Shown one piece after another: positions 25,059 to 34,143 of a stretch of 64,000 bases of DNA. The notes under the pieces are model-generated. The model saw only the letters and a list, made by a program, of their open reading frames with translations, was not told where the DNA came from and ran no database searches. Every line of letters begins with the position of its first letter. Within the stretch, counting starts at the first letter, position 1. A program made the position numbers and the translations under genes. Source of the stretch: Bacteroidales bacterium (lineage in GTDB: Bacteria; Bacteroidota; Bacteroidia; Bacteroidales; JAADJA01); contig JAGVPB010000048.1 of NCBI GenBank assembly GCA_020052415.1, forward strand, positions 186,001 through 250,000. The letters are read 5' to 3'.

Positions 25059-26549
25059 ATGCAAAAGATAGTCGTTTTGAACGCTCCGCAATCATGGAAA
25101 TTCGACATCGCCGGAGTAGAAGTGATAGCAACCAATGAATACCTCTCCAATGCACAATTTGCCGGTCTCAAAAACGCCAGGGTTTTTAACCTGAGCCGGG
25201 ACTATAGTTACCAATCTCAAGGCTACTATGTTTCGCTTATTGCTGAAGCCCGCGGCCACAAGCCACTTCCTGATGTAAAGACACTTCTCGACCTGAAAGC
25301 GCCTTCAATGGTTAAGGTTGTTTCGGATAACCTGGATGAGCTTATCCAGCGAAGCCTGAAGCATGTGATCGCGTCGGATTTTGTCCTGAATATCTATTTT
25401 GGACAGAATGGTAATTTGCAATTTGTAAAACTTTCTTCCGAATTGTATAAACTTTTTCAGGCTCCATTATTAAGGGCAAAATTCAGTTATAATAAAAAAT
25501 GGACACTTCAGAGCATTAAGGCCATTTCATTGAATGATATTCCTGAGGAACAGCTCGATGGCATTCGTAATTATGCCGGCGATTATTTCACTAAAAAGCG
25601 TTACGACCGGCCACGGCCGGATAAATCGGTTTATGATATTGCGATTTTATATTCATCCGAAGTTGAAGCTCCGCCTTCAAACAAGCAGGCCATCAACAAA
25701 TTTATAGAGGCCGGTGAAAAATCCGGGTTCAATGTTGAGATCATCACACAGGAGGATTTTCATCGCCTGCCTTCATTTGATGCGTTACTGATCCGGGACA
25801 ATACAAAAGTGAATAACCACACCTATAAATTTGCAAGACGCGCTCAATCCGAAGGCCTTGCCATTATAGACTATCCCGATACCATACTTAAGTGCAGCAA
25901 TAAAGTTTATATTGCGGAGCTGCTTCAAATGACAAATCTTACCACACCCAAAACCATGATCATACACCAGGCCAATAAAAGTGAGGTTATAAATAATCTT
26001 GGGCTTCCGGTTGTGCTGAAATCACCCGACTCAACTTTTTCTTTAGGTGTCAAAAAAGTAGAAACCGCCGAAGAATTAAATATCCAGATAAAAAGGATGC
26101 TTGAACAATCCGATATGATACTCGGGCAGCAATACATGTTCACTGAATTCGACTGGCGGATTGGAATACTTGATAACAAAGCCATCTTTGCCTGTAAATA
26201 TTACATGGCCAAAGGGCACTGGCAAATCTATAACTGGCTTGCAAGGTCGAAGAAAGATATTACGGGACAATTCGAGTGCGTTCCGGTTGAGAATGTCCCG
26301 CCTGCCATCATTAAATCAGCATTGAAAGCCGTTGCTATGGTTTACAACTATGGATTCTTCGGCGTGGATATTAAAGAGGTGAATGGCAAACCTTATATCA
26401 TTGAGATCAACGATAATCCCAATATTGACGCGGGTGTGGAAGATCAGGTAACAAAGGACGAGCTATACATGACCATCATGCTCAGTTTAAAAAACCGCAT
26501 TGAAGAAAAAATTTTTAATGGGAACAGGAAGATTTTACAGGCTGTTTGA
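25059..26549 (+). CDS. RimK-like ATP-grasp ligase with N-terminal RLAN domain
   Basis: 496 residues, cytosolic. Residues 1-180 match the RLAN (RimK-like ATP-grasp N-terminal) domain, including Ala-Arg-Val-Phe-Asn-Leu and Gly-Tyr-Tyr-Val-Ser-Leu-Ile-Ala-Glu-Ala-Arg-Gly. From about 200 follows an ATP-grasp domain with Val-Val-Leu-Lys-Ser-Pro-Asp and the metal-binding Tyr-Ile-Ile-Glu-Ile-Asn-Asp-Asn-Pro (about 447-455). ATP-grasp enzymes join an acyl-phosphate to an amine; RimK adds glutamate to a protein tail. The acceptor of this subfamily is unknown. The end overlaps the GCS2 gene by 32 bases, tying the two together. Confidence 0.88.
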   Translation: MQKIVVLNAPQSWKFDIAGVEVIATNEYLSNAQFAGLKNARVFNLSRDYSYQSQGYYVSLIAEARGHKPLPDVKTLLDLKAPSMVKVVSDNLDELIQRSLKHVIASDFVLNIYFGQNGNLQFVKLSSELYKLFQAPLLRAKFSYNKKWTLQSIKAISLNDIPEEQLDGIRNYAGDYFTKKRYDRPRPDKSVYDIAILYSSEVEAPPSNKQAINKFIEAGEKSGFNVEIITQEDFHRLPSFDALLIRDNTKVNNHTYKFARRAQSEGLAIIDYPDTILKCSNKVYIAELLQMTNLTTPKTMIIHQANKSEVINNLGLPVVLKSPDSTFSLGVKKVETAEELNIQIKRMLEQSDMILGQQYMFTEFDWRIGILDNKAIFACKYYMAKGHWQIYNWLARSKKDITGQFECVPVENVPPAIIKSALKAVAMVYNYGFFGVDIKEVNGKPYIIEINDNPNIDAGVEDQVTKDELYMTIMLSLKNRIEEKIFNGNRKILQAV

Positions 26550-27747
26550 GGTAAGCGGTATTGAACTGGAGTACATGATCGTTGACTGCAATACTTTGAA
26601 AGTCAGGCCCGTTGCAGATCAATTGCTGTTTAGCAAGGCCGGAAATAATGGTTCGGATGTAATAAATGGGAATATAGGCTGGTCGAATGAACTTGTGAAT
26701 CATGTCATCGAATTGAAAACGGTTGAACCGGTGAGTAAGCTTAACGGAACAGGTTCTCACTTTAGTGAAAATATTTCTGAAATTAATTCGAAACTCAAAA
26801 GTTATAATGCAATGCTTATCCCAACCGCTGCCCACCCTTTTATGGATCCGTCCACCGAAACCAAGCTCTGGCAACACGAAAACAAAGAAATTTATGCTCT
26901 GTACGACCGCATTTTCGGTTGCAATAATCATGGCTGGTCAAATTTACAGAGCATCCATCTGAACCTGCCGTTTAACGGCGATGAGGAATTTGGAAGACTG
27001 CATACGGCAATTCGCTTGCTGTTGCCTTTAATCCCGGCTATTGCAGCAAGTTCGCCATTGCGCGACGGTAAGCTGACGGGCTGGGCGGATTCGCGCATGC
27101 AGGCTTATCTGCATCATCAGGAAAAGATGCCATCGCTGATGGGAAAACTCATACCTGAGGTTGTGTTTTCTGAAGATGATTATTATAGTAAAATTTTCGA
27201 TCCAATCCTCAGGGATATTAAACCGTGGGATAAAGATCACATCATGGATCATCATTTTTTAAATTCAAGGGGAGCCATAGCCAGATTCGACCGGGGAGCC
27301 ATCGAGATCAGGGTGACCGACCTTCAGGAATGTCCCGATGCTGACATTGCTGTATCCTCCCTCATCATCGAAACACTTAAATTGCTGGTTCATGAAAGTC
27401 ATTCAAAATTTGAAGAACAACATTTGATCAGTGAAGACAAGCTTTATGACATTTTTTATAATGTTATTAAGTTTAGCGAAAACACCTGGATTGACGACCC
27501 TGAATATTTAAGGCTTTTCGGAATAACTGATAAAAAGATTACTGCACGTGAAATATGGAAGAAATTGTTCATGGAAGTTAAGGAAATAATGGGGCCTAAG
27601 GATGCAGAGATTATCGGATATATTTTAGAAGAAGGTTCCCTTTCATCGCGGATTATTAAGAGGCTTAATGGAGAACCGGATCACGAACAAATTGTTTCTG
27701 TTTATAAGGAACTCGCGGTATGTCTTGAAAAAAACAGGTTGTTTTAG
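26518..27747 (+). CDS. GCS2-family carboxylate-amine ligase
   Basis: About 409 residues from the ATG at 26518; an upstream in-frame TTG (26500) would add six residues. It overlaps the ATP-grasp gene by 32 bases. The glutamate-cysteine ligase type 2 fold is indicated by Gly-Ile-Glu-Leu-Glu-Tyr-Met-Ile-Val-Asp near the N-terminus (metal-binding glutamates), Ser-Ile-His-Leu-Asn-Leu and the late Ala-Ile-Glu-Ile-Arg-Val-Thr-Asp. The family activates a glutamate-like carboxylate with ATP and joins it to an amine. Pairing with a RimK-like ligase is a recurrent arrangement proposed to make a small peptide-like metabolite or protein modification; the product is not known. Confidence 0.85.
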   Translation: MGTGRFYRLFEVSGIELEYMIVDCNTLKVRPVADQLLFSKAGNNGSDVINGNIGWSNELVNHVIELKTVEPVSKLNGTGSHFSENISEINSKLKSYNAMLIPTAAHPFMDPSTETKLWQHENKEIYALYDRIFGCNNHGWSNLQSIHLNLPFNGDEEFGRLHTAIRLLLPLIPAIAASSPLRDGKLTGWADSRMQAYLHHQEKMPSLMGKLIPEVVFSEDDYYSKIFDPILRDIKPWDKDHIMDHHFLNSRGAIARFDRGAIEIRVTDLQECPDADIAVSSLIIETLKLLVHESHSKFEEQHLISEDKLYDIFYNVIKFSENTWIDDPEYLRLFGITDKKITAREIWKKLFMEVKEIMGPKDAEIIGYILEEGSLSSRIIKRLNGEPDHEQIVSVYKELAVCLEKNRLF

Positions 27748-27932
27748 TGTAAATACTAAGCAGTGTCTATCGGTTTGGCAAACGAAATCAAAAAAGTAAT
27801 CAGAAGGAAAATTGTGCTCAATAGATTCGAGTCGTACCCATTCTGTGAACAAATAAATTTCCGGTTTGTTAAGCAGAGAACGAGCTGGAATTAATTGGAA
27901 ATTTACTGTTTACTAAACTAATTTACACTAAT

Positions 27933-29603
27933 ATGAAAACTAAATACTTTCTTCTCACAGGCACTTTGATATTACAATTAACCCTTGCTTTAGGACAATG
28001 GTCAACCGACCCTGAAAATCCCGGGATAGTATCTGATTTTACAGGATTTCAAAACAATCCCAAGGCTTTTACGGATGATAATGGTGGTGTATTTGTTTTC
28101 TGGCTCGATGACCGGCTTTATTCCACACAGGGTGCACGCGAAATATATGGCCAGCATTACAACTCTGATGGTTATGCCCTCTGGGAAGAAGATGGCCGGT
28201 TAATATTAAACCATTCTCATAAAATAACCTGGTTTAATGTCAGTAGTATATTTAACGGGGAAATCATTATTGGCTGGGTATCTTATACTGGCGGTGGCTC
28301 AGATTCATTAAGAATCCAGCGTCTTGATGCGAATGGTTCGAAAGTGTGGACTAATGATCTGCTTGTCGCTCATTCCTCCTATGATCCATCAGCTATTTTA
28401 GGATTTTATGGTTATCATATCATTCATGATAATTCAGGATATTGCATTGCGATTGGAACGGTCTATTATGGTGGTTCAAGCGGAAACAGGATTACCCGGT
28501 TTACCAGTGATGGGATTTTAACCGGCTGGTATAATGGCGAGCCTGAAGGAACCCAGTATAATTTTGGATCATCAGGGTTGCAACGGTCTTATGATGCCTT
28601 CGACAATATTTATTTGTATTATTCAACCGGCAATGGAGCTGGCGCCGAACTTATGTGTCTTAAAGTGAACACCGCAGGCGATACGCTTTGGGGCCCGGTG
28701 AGCGTTCTGGCAGGCACCTCAGGACTTTCTTATCAATTTTCCGGCATCAGCGATGAGAATGGGATGACCTTTGTCTGGCAGGGGAACGGAGTTAATGCAG
28801 AAAATTTATATGCAAGGAGACTGACTGCAGATGGTTATTTTGATTGGAGTGGTTCTACCTTTACGATTTGCGATGCTGAAGGATCTCAATCCAATTTCTA
28901 TATGAAAAAATCGGGCAATTTATATTACGTTGTATGGGCTGACGGCAGGCCCGGCGTCAACCCTGGGTATTTTGATATTTATGCTCAAAAATTTGATATT
29001 AACCAGAATATTTACTGGGCAGCCAATGGTATTGAAGTTTCCAGCCTGAATACCTATATTCCATATCCTAAATTTGAATTTGCAGACAACAACAGCATCA
29101 TTGTATGTCATCAATCAACTGTTGCAGGGTTTGTCGCGCAGAAAGTTCTGGATAATGGAACACTGGAATGGGAAGTGGCAGGAAATCAGATTTGTATTCC
29201 ATCGTATAACCCTTTTTATGGTGAGCATATTGAATTGCAATCCGGTAATAATGTTGTTGCTGTTTGGGCTAAAGCAAATCCCAGCGGGGGAGCCGATGAC
29301 ATTTACATCTCCCGGATTGACAACCTGGGAATCACAGGTCAAAAGAATATTATTGAAGATCAGATTAAATTTTATCCAAATCCCGCTTCAGAAAAAGTTG
29401 TTATTTACCTGCCGGATAACTTTATTAATCCTGAAATTAAAATTATTGACTCTTTTGGTAAGGTGGTAATCACCTCGAATTCACAATCAGCAGAATTTAA
29501 TGGAAGGTTCGATATTTCTACTTCAGATTTACCGGCAGGAATATATATCCTTCAGGTTAAAAGCGGAATTGAAATAAATTTCGGGAAATTAATAATCAAC
29601 TGA
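27933..29603 (+). CDS. Secreted protein with type IX secretion sorting domain
   Basis: 556 residues: signal peptide (1-20, ending Ala-Leu-Gly-Gln), a long beta-propeller-like body with repeated Asp-Gly-Xxx-Tyr and Trp-Asp/Trp-Ala-Asp-Gly motifs spaced about 50-60 residues, and a C-terminal domain of about 75 residues beginning Ile-Lys-Phe-Tyr-Pro-Asn-Pro-Ala and ending in the Leu-Pro-Ala-Gly-Ile-Tyr-Ile-Leu-Gln-Val pattern. That tail is the type A sorting signal of the type IX secretion system, so the protein should be moved across the outer membrane and anchored or released. No catalytic motif seen. Monocistronic and convergent with uvrA. Confidence 0.88.
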   Translation: MKTKYFLLTGTLILQLTLALGQWSTDPENPGIVSDFTGFQNNPKAFTDDNGGVFVFWLDDRLYSTQGAREIYGQHYNSDGYALWEEDGRLILNHSHKITWFNVSSIFNGEIIIGWVSYTGGGSDSLRIQRLDANGSKVWTNDLLVAHSSYDPSAILGFYGYHIIHDNSGYCIAIGTVYYGGSSGNRITRFTSDGILTGWYNGEPEGTQYNFGSSGLQRSYDAFDNIYLYYSTGNGAGAELMCLKVNTAGDTLWGPVSVLAGTSGLSYQFSGISDENGMTFVWQGNGVNAENLYARRLTADGYFDWSGSTFTICDAEGSQSNFYMKKSGNLYYVVWADGRPGVNPGYFDIYAQKFDINQNIYWAANGIEVSSLNTYIPYPKFEFADNNSIIVCHQSTVAGFVAQKVLDNGTLEWEVAGNQICIPSYNPFYGEHIELQSGNNVVAVWAKANPSGGADDIYISRIDNLGITGQKNIIEDQIKFYPNPASEKVVIYLPDNFINPEIKIIDSFGKVVITSNSQSAEFNGRFDISTSDLPAGIYILQVKSGIEINFGKLIIN

Positions 29604-29637
29604 TTTGGATTCAGGTGTCCGATATTCGGTTTCATGT

Positions 29638-32493
29638 TTAGTTTATCCGGCTCGCATTCAATACCTCCTTTAGGTACATTCCTGTGTAACTCTCCGGGAA
29701 TTCAGTAATTTCTTCAGGCGTTCCTTCACACACAACACGTCCTCCTTTATCACCACCTTCAGGTCCAAGATCAATCACATGATCGGCTACTTTAATGACC
29801 TCCATGTTGTGTTCAATAACGAGCACAGTATTGCCTTTATCAGTAAGCTTATGCAACACGTTGAGTAAAACGTTCACATCTTCGAAATGAAGGCCGGTTG
29901 TGGGTTCATCCAAAATGTATAATGTTTGCCCGGTATCGCGCTTCGAAAGCTCTGCTGCAAGCTTCACCCTCTGGGCTTCTCCTCCTGAAATGGTTGTCGA
30001 ACGCTGACCAAGTGTAATATAACCCAGTCCGACATCCTTCAGGGTCCTTATTTTTTGAATTATAGCAGGAATGTTTTCGAAAAAGTCAACCGCCTGGTCA
30101 ATGGTCATTTCAAGTACATCGTTAATGGATTTACCTTTATATCGGACCTCAAGGGTTTCGCGATTGTAACGTTTCCCGTTGCAATCCTCGCAATGAACCT
30201 GAACATCGGGCAGGAAATTCATTTCAATCACCCGGACTCCAGCCCCGCCGCAGGTTTCGCACCGGCCGCCTTTCACATTAAATGAAAATCTGCCGGGCTT
30301 GTATCCTCTTATTTTTGATTCCGGCAATTGAGCATACAGCTTCCTGATTTCATCGAAAACGCCGGTATAGGTTGCAGGATTCGATCGAGGTGTACGTCCT
30401 ATCGGTGACTGATCAATGTCAATTACCTTGTCAATATTTTCAATCCCTTTAATTTCATTATAAGCGAGGGGTCTGACTTCGGAACGATAAAAATGCCTGC
30501 TTAAAACGGGAAAAAGTGTTTCATTGATCAGTGTTGATTTTCCGCTTCCCGAAACTCCCGTAATGCAGATAAATTTACCCAGTGGTATCCTGAGATTCAC
30601 ATTTTTAAGGTTGTTGCCCATTGCCCCGGAAAGGTCAAGATATTTCCCGTTTCCTGCCCGCCGCTTTTCCGGAATATGAATTTTACGGGTACCTCTGATA
30701 TAGGCACAGGTTATGGTATCGCAATCAATCATCTCCCGCGGGGAACCCGAAGCTACTATTTCCCCGCCATGTACACCGGCTCCGGGGCCAATATCAACTA
30801 CATAATCAGCCGCAAGAATGGTTTCTTTATCATGTTCCACAACTATCACCGAATTACCAATATCTCTTAAATCCTTAAGAGAGTTGATCAGCCTGAGATT
30901 ATCGCGCTGATGCAGGCCTATCGAAGGTTCATCCAGTATATATAGTACATTGGTCAATTGTGAACCGATTTGTGTTGCCAGCCGGATGCGCTGTGATTCC
31001 CCTCCGGATAGGCTTCGCGCAGGCCTGTTTAAAGCCAGGTAATCCAATCCGACATCAAGGAGAAACCGGATTCGGGCCTTAATTTCCCGGAGGATCTCAT
31101 GGGCAATATGCTTTTTCTTGTCGTCGAGCTTTTCCTCAAGCTCATTTACCCATTGGTCCAATTGAACAAGATCGAAATTTGCAACCTCAGAAATATTTTT
31201 GCTGTCAATCCTGAAATAAAGCGATTCCTTCTTAAGCCTTAATCCATCGCATTCAGGGCAGTGAACGGTATTCATAAAATTTTGTGCCCATTTCTTAATG
31301 CTGTTTGAAGTTGATTCGTTGTACTGGTTGATTATAAAATTGACGATGCCTTCAAAATTCAAAGAATAGGTGGATGTGATTCCAAGGTACTCCTTTTTAA
31401 TGGTGTAGTTTTCATCTGAACCGTATAAAATTGTAGTTATTGCCTCGTCAGGAAGAGTTTCAACCGGCGAATTGAGATCAAAGCCGTACTTCTCCCCTAT
31501 GGCCTCCATTTGATGAAATATCCAGCTCGGTTTGTATTCACCAATAGGAGCTATTCCACCTTTCCTGATGCTCTTGGATTTATCAGGAAATATTTTATTG
31601 AGGTTAATTTCAGTAATGGTACCCAGACCGTTACATTTCGGGCAGGCGCCATAGGGAGAGTTAAAAGAAAAGGTATTGGGTTCGGGTTCATTGTAAGATA
31701 TTCCTGAAACGGGGCACATCAGCGCTTTGCTGTAATGCCGGATTTCATTGTTTTCACTGTTAAGGATTATAACCGAACCTTTGCTCTGCCTCATTCCCAA
31801 CTGAACCGATTGAATCAGTCTTTTTTCAGATTCGCTGTTCACAGTGACACTGTCAATCACAATCTCAATATCATGTACTTTGTACCGGTCGAGTTGCAAC
31901 CCGAATTTCAGTTCCTGGATTATTCCGTCGGTTCTTACTTTTAAGTAACCCTGCCTCCTGAATTGTTCAAAAAGTTCCCTGTAATGTCCCTTGCGGCCTT
32001 TAACAACAGGTGAAAGAATGACGACGGTTGTACCTGAGAACTGGCTTTTCACATGTTCATAAATCTGTGATTCGGTGAACCTAACCATTTGGTCGCCGGT
32101 TACATAAGAATAAGCATCGGAAATTCTCGCGTACAATAACCTCAGAAAGTCGTAGATTTCAGTTATCGTTCCGACAGTTGATCTGGGATTCTTATTTACC
32201 GACTTTTGCTCAATGGAGATCACCGGGCTTAAACCGGTGATTTTATCTACATCCGGGCGTTCAAGGTTACCGATGAATTGACGGGCATAGGCGGAAAGGG
32301 TTTCCATATAACGGCGCTGCCCTTCGGCATAAATGGTATCGAATGCAAGAGAGGATTTTCCGCTGCCGCTTAAACCAGTAATGACAACCAGTTTGTTTCG
32401 GGGTATTTTAACATTGATATTTTTCAGGTTGTGCTCCCTGGCGCCATATACTTCAAGTATATCCTCCTTCATTATTCTATCAGCCGTTTTCAT
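29638..32493 (-). CDS. uvrA: Excinuclease ABC subunit A
   Basis: 951 residues, the normal size. Two ABC ATPase modules: the first Walker A is Gly-Leu-Ser-Gly-Ser-Gly-Lys-Ser-Ser, the second Gly-Val-Ser-Gly-Ser-Gly-Lys-Ser-Thr; signatures Leu-Ser-Gly-Gly-Glu-Ser-Gln and Ile-Ser-Gly-Gly-Glu-Ala-Gln. Zinc-finger cysteines are present (Cys-Pro-Lys-Cys, Cys-Pro-Glu-Cys, Cys-Glu-Thr-Cys ... Cys-Glu-Asp-Cys). It is the damage-recognition subunit of nucleotide excision repair, loading UvrB on lesions. It is the last of a minus-strand run (lpdA, rfbC, lytic transglycosylase, uvrA) with 41 bases after the preceding stop. Start MKTADRI at 32493 is reasonable; MKEDILEV eight codons further in is an alternative. 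Confidence 0.97.
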   Translation of the reverse strand: MKTADRIMKEDILEVYGAREHNLKNINVKIPRNKLVVITGLSGSGKSSLAFDTIYAEGQRRYMETLSAYARQFIGNLERPDVDKITGLSPVISIEQKSVNKNPRSTVGTITEIYDFLRLLYARISDAYSYVTGDQMVRFTESQIYEHVKSQFSGTTVVILSPVVKGRKGHYRELFEQFRRQGYLKVRTDGIIQELKFGLQLDRYKVHDIEIVIDSVTVNSESEKRLIQSVQLGMRQSKGSVIILNSENNEIRHYSKALMCPVSGISYNEPEPNTFSFNSPYGACPKCNGLGTITEINLNKIFPDKSKSIRKGGIAPIGEYKPSWIFHQMEAIGEKYGFDLNSPVETLPDEAITTILYGSDENYTIKKEYLGITSTYSLNFEGIVNFIINQYNESTSNSIKKWAQNFMNTVHCPECDGLRLKKESLYFRIDSKNISEVANFDLVQLDQWVNELEEKLDDKKKHIAHEILREIKARIRFLLDVGLDYLALNRPARSLSGGESQRIRLATQIGSQLTNVLYILDEPSIGLHQRDNLRLINSLKDLRDIGNSVIVVEHDKETILAADYVVDIGPGAGVHGGEIVASGSPREMIDCDTITCAYIRGTRKIHIPEKRRAGNGKYLDLSGAMGNNLKNVNLRIPLGKFICITGVSGSGKSTLINETLFPVLSRHFYRSEVRPLAYNEIKGIENIDKVIDIDQSPIGRTPRSNPATYTGVFDEIRKLYAQLPESKIRGYKPGRFSFNVKGGRCETCGGAGVRVIEMNFLPDVQVHCEDCNGKRYNRETLEVRYKGKSINDVLEMTIDQAVDFFENIPAIIQKIRTLKDVGLGYITLGQRSTTISGGEAQRVKLAAELSKRDTGQTLYILDEPTTGLHFEDVNVLLNVLHKLTDKGNTVLVIEHNMEVIKVADHVIDLGPEGGDKGGRVVCEGTPEEITEFPESYTGMYLKEVLNASRIN

Positions 32494-32534
32494 AGTTTAT
32501 AGGCATCAGGCTATGGATAAGTTGATAACCCAAT

Positions 32535-33536
32535 TTAGTTTATTTCTTTCACACGCAGTGTATCGTTAAAAATAGCATCGAAATCTTCCACCTGTTTCAT
32601 CAATGCGTCATATCGCATTGAACGGTCCACAGGCGCTATGAAGAAATACGATTTACCTGAAGGATTGGGCAGTACATTGGACCTTAACCAGGGATTGTAT
32701 TCTTTAAGCAGTTTATAACTCATTTTATTCTCTTCTGCAAATGCAACAAGGTCAGAGATTGCGCGGTCCGACACAATTTTCTCAACCGGTATCTGGAAAT
32801 ACAAATCGGCATTGCGCAGGTAAAAACCGTACTTTGTTGGATGCTCATAAATGGTTTTTAAAGCTGTAATCCTGAATATGTACCTTGAAGTTTCCTCATT
32901 CAGAAAAAGATCATAGTAATTATATGCTTTTTGCTTTTCCATGATTTCCATAATCCTCCTGTTACCAGCATTATAGGCAGCCGCTACCAATGTCCAGCTT
33001 TTATAATCTTCAAATGAATCCTTAAAGTAGCGGCAGGCTGCGACCGTAGATTTCTCAATATGATACCTTTCATCCACATCTTTATTTATCTCAAGGCCAT
33101 AAATTTTTCCTGTACTCTCGATGAACTGCCAGAATCCTGTAGCCCCTTTTGGTGAAACCACATTCATTAATCCGCTCTCAGCCATTGCGAGATATTTAAA
33201 ATCCTCCGGAATATTGTATTCTTTCAGGATAGGCACTATTACAGGAAACCACCTGTTGGCCCGTTTAAGCGTTAATATTGTGGAAGAATGCCAATAAGTA
33301 TTGATCAATAATTCACGATCAAAATTTTCTCGAACAAGGATATTGTTTAATGGTACGATTTCTCCTGCAAAATCAACCGATTCCGGTACTTCGGGTGTAA
33401 AGATTTTATAATTTCTTGCAAAAGCCTGATAATAGTCTGTATTGCTTATTTTTTCCCTTTGTCCTGAAAAAATGAATAATAAGGCCATGATGCCGGTAAA
33501 GGCCAGAATTGTTGTTAAAAGATATATTTTCCGCAT
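32535..33536 (-). CDS. Lytic transglycosylase (SLT/MltD-like)
   Basis: 333 residues with an N-terminal membrane anchor or signal (about 5-25). The SLT domain has the catalytic Glu in Met-Ala-Glu-Ser-Gly-Leu-Met (E120), then Gly-Ala-Thr-Gly-Phe-Trp-Gln-Phe and Ala-Ala-Ala-Tyr-Asn-Ala-Gly-Asn. Such enzymes cut peptidoglycan glycan strands with formation of 1,6-anhydro ends, in the periplasm. The C-terminal 80 residues match the linker seen in MltD-type proteins but no complete LysM repeat is evident, so it is shorter than classical MltD. Nine bases after rfbC; probably one transcript. Confidence 0.92.
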   Translation of the reverse strand: MRKIYLLTTILAFTGIMALLFIFSGQREKISNTDYYQAFARNYKIFTPEVPESVDFAGEIVPLNNILVRENFDRELLINTYWHSSTILTLKRANRWFPVIVPILKEYNIPEDFKYLAMAESGLMNVVSPKGATGFWQFIESTGKIYGLEINKDVDERYHIEKSTVAACRYFKDSFEDYKSWTLVAAAYNAGNRRIMEIMEKQKAYNYYDLFLNEETSRYIFRITALKTIYEHPTKYGFYLRNADLYFQIPVEKIVSDRAISDLVAFAEENKMSYKLLKEYNPWLRSNVLPNPSGKSYFFIAPVDRSMRYDALMKQVEDFDAIFNDTLRVKEIN

Positions 33537-33545
33537 TTGAATTGA

Positions 33546-34091
33546 CTAATTAAACTTCGATTTGAAAACCGCGAACAAAGGTGCAGCTTTATCCTTTTCA
33601 GAAATAACCGGATCAGAGATTTTCCAGTCAATATTAATATCCGGGTCATTCCACCGAATGCTTCCTTCCGAATCTTTATTATAATAGTTTGTACATTTAT
33701 ACTGGAAGATTGTATCATCTGCAAGCGTAAGAAAACCATGAGCAAAACCCGGTGGAATCCATAGTGTGGTTTTATTATTTTCGTTGAGTTCCTGTGAATA
33801 CCACTTTCCGTACGATGGTGATCTCTTTCTTATATCAACAGCCACGTCCAGAACTGCACCTTTAACAACCCGCACCAGTTTCCCCTGTTCAAAAGGCGGA
33901 TTTTGAAAGTGGAGTCCTCTCAAAACATTTTTGGCAGACATGGACTCATTATCCTGTACAAACTCAACCTTTATTCCCAGATTGCCCAAAGAATCAATCC
34001 TGAAAGATTCGAAAAAGTATCCCCTGTCATCTCCAAAAATGCGGGGCTGGATCATAAGCAATCCGTCAATATAAGTTTTAGTTATTTTCAT
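33546..34091 (-). CDS. rfbC: dTDP-4-dehydrorhamnose 3,5-epimerase
   Basis: 181 residues, the standard size. A cupin fold with Arg-Gly-Leu-His-Phe-Gln (catalytic His about residue 63), Val-Lys-Gly-Ala-Val-Leu-Asp-Val-Ala-Val-Asp and Ile-Pro-Pro-Gly-Phe-Ala-His-Gly-Phe. It epimerizes C3 and C5 of dTDP-4-keto-6-deoxyglucose on the way to dTDP-L-rhamnose, a precursor for surface polysaccharides. rfbA, rfbB and rfbD are not in this window, so the pathway must be completed elsewhere. It sits between lpdA and the lytic transglycosylase on the minus strand. Confidence 0.95.
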   Translation of the reverse strand: MKITKTYIDGLLMIQPRIFGDDRGYFFESFRIDSLGNLGIKVEFVQDNESMSAKNVLRGLHFQNPPFEQGKLVRVVKGAVLDVAVDIRKRSPSYGKWYSQELNENNKTTLWIPPGFAHGFLTLADDTIFQYKCTNYYNKDSEGSIRWNDPDINIDWKISDPVISEKDKAAPLFAVFKSKFN

Positions 34092-34143
34092 TTTTTAGAT
34101 TTTGTGGAATATCCGCAAAATAACAATTTGTTATTCCTTTCAT

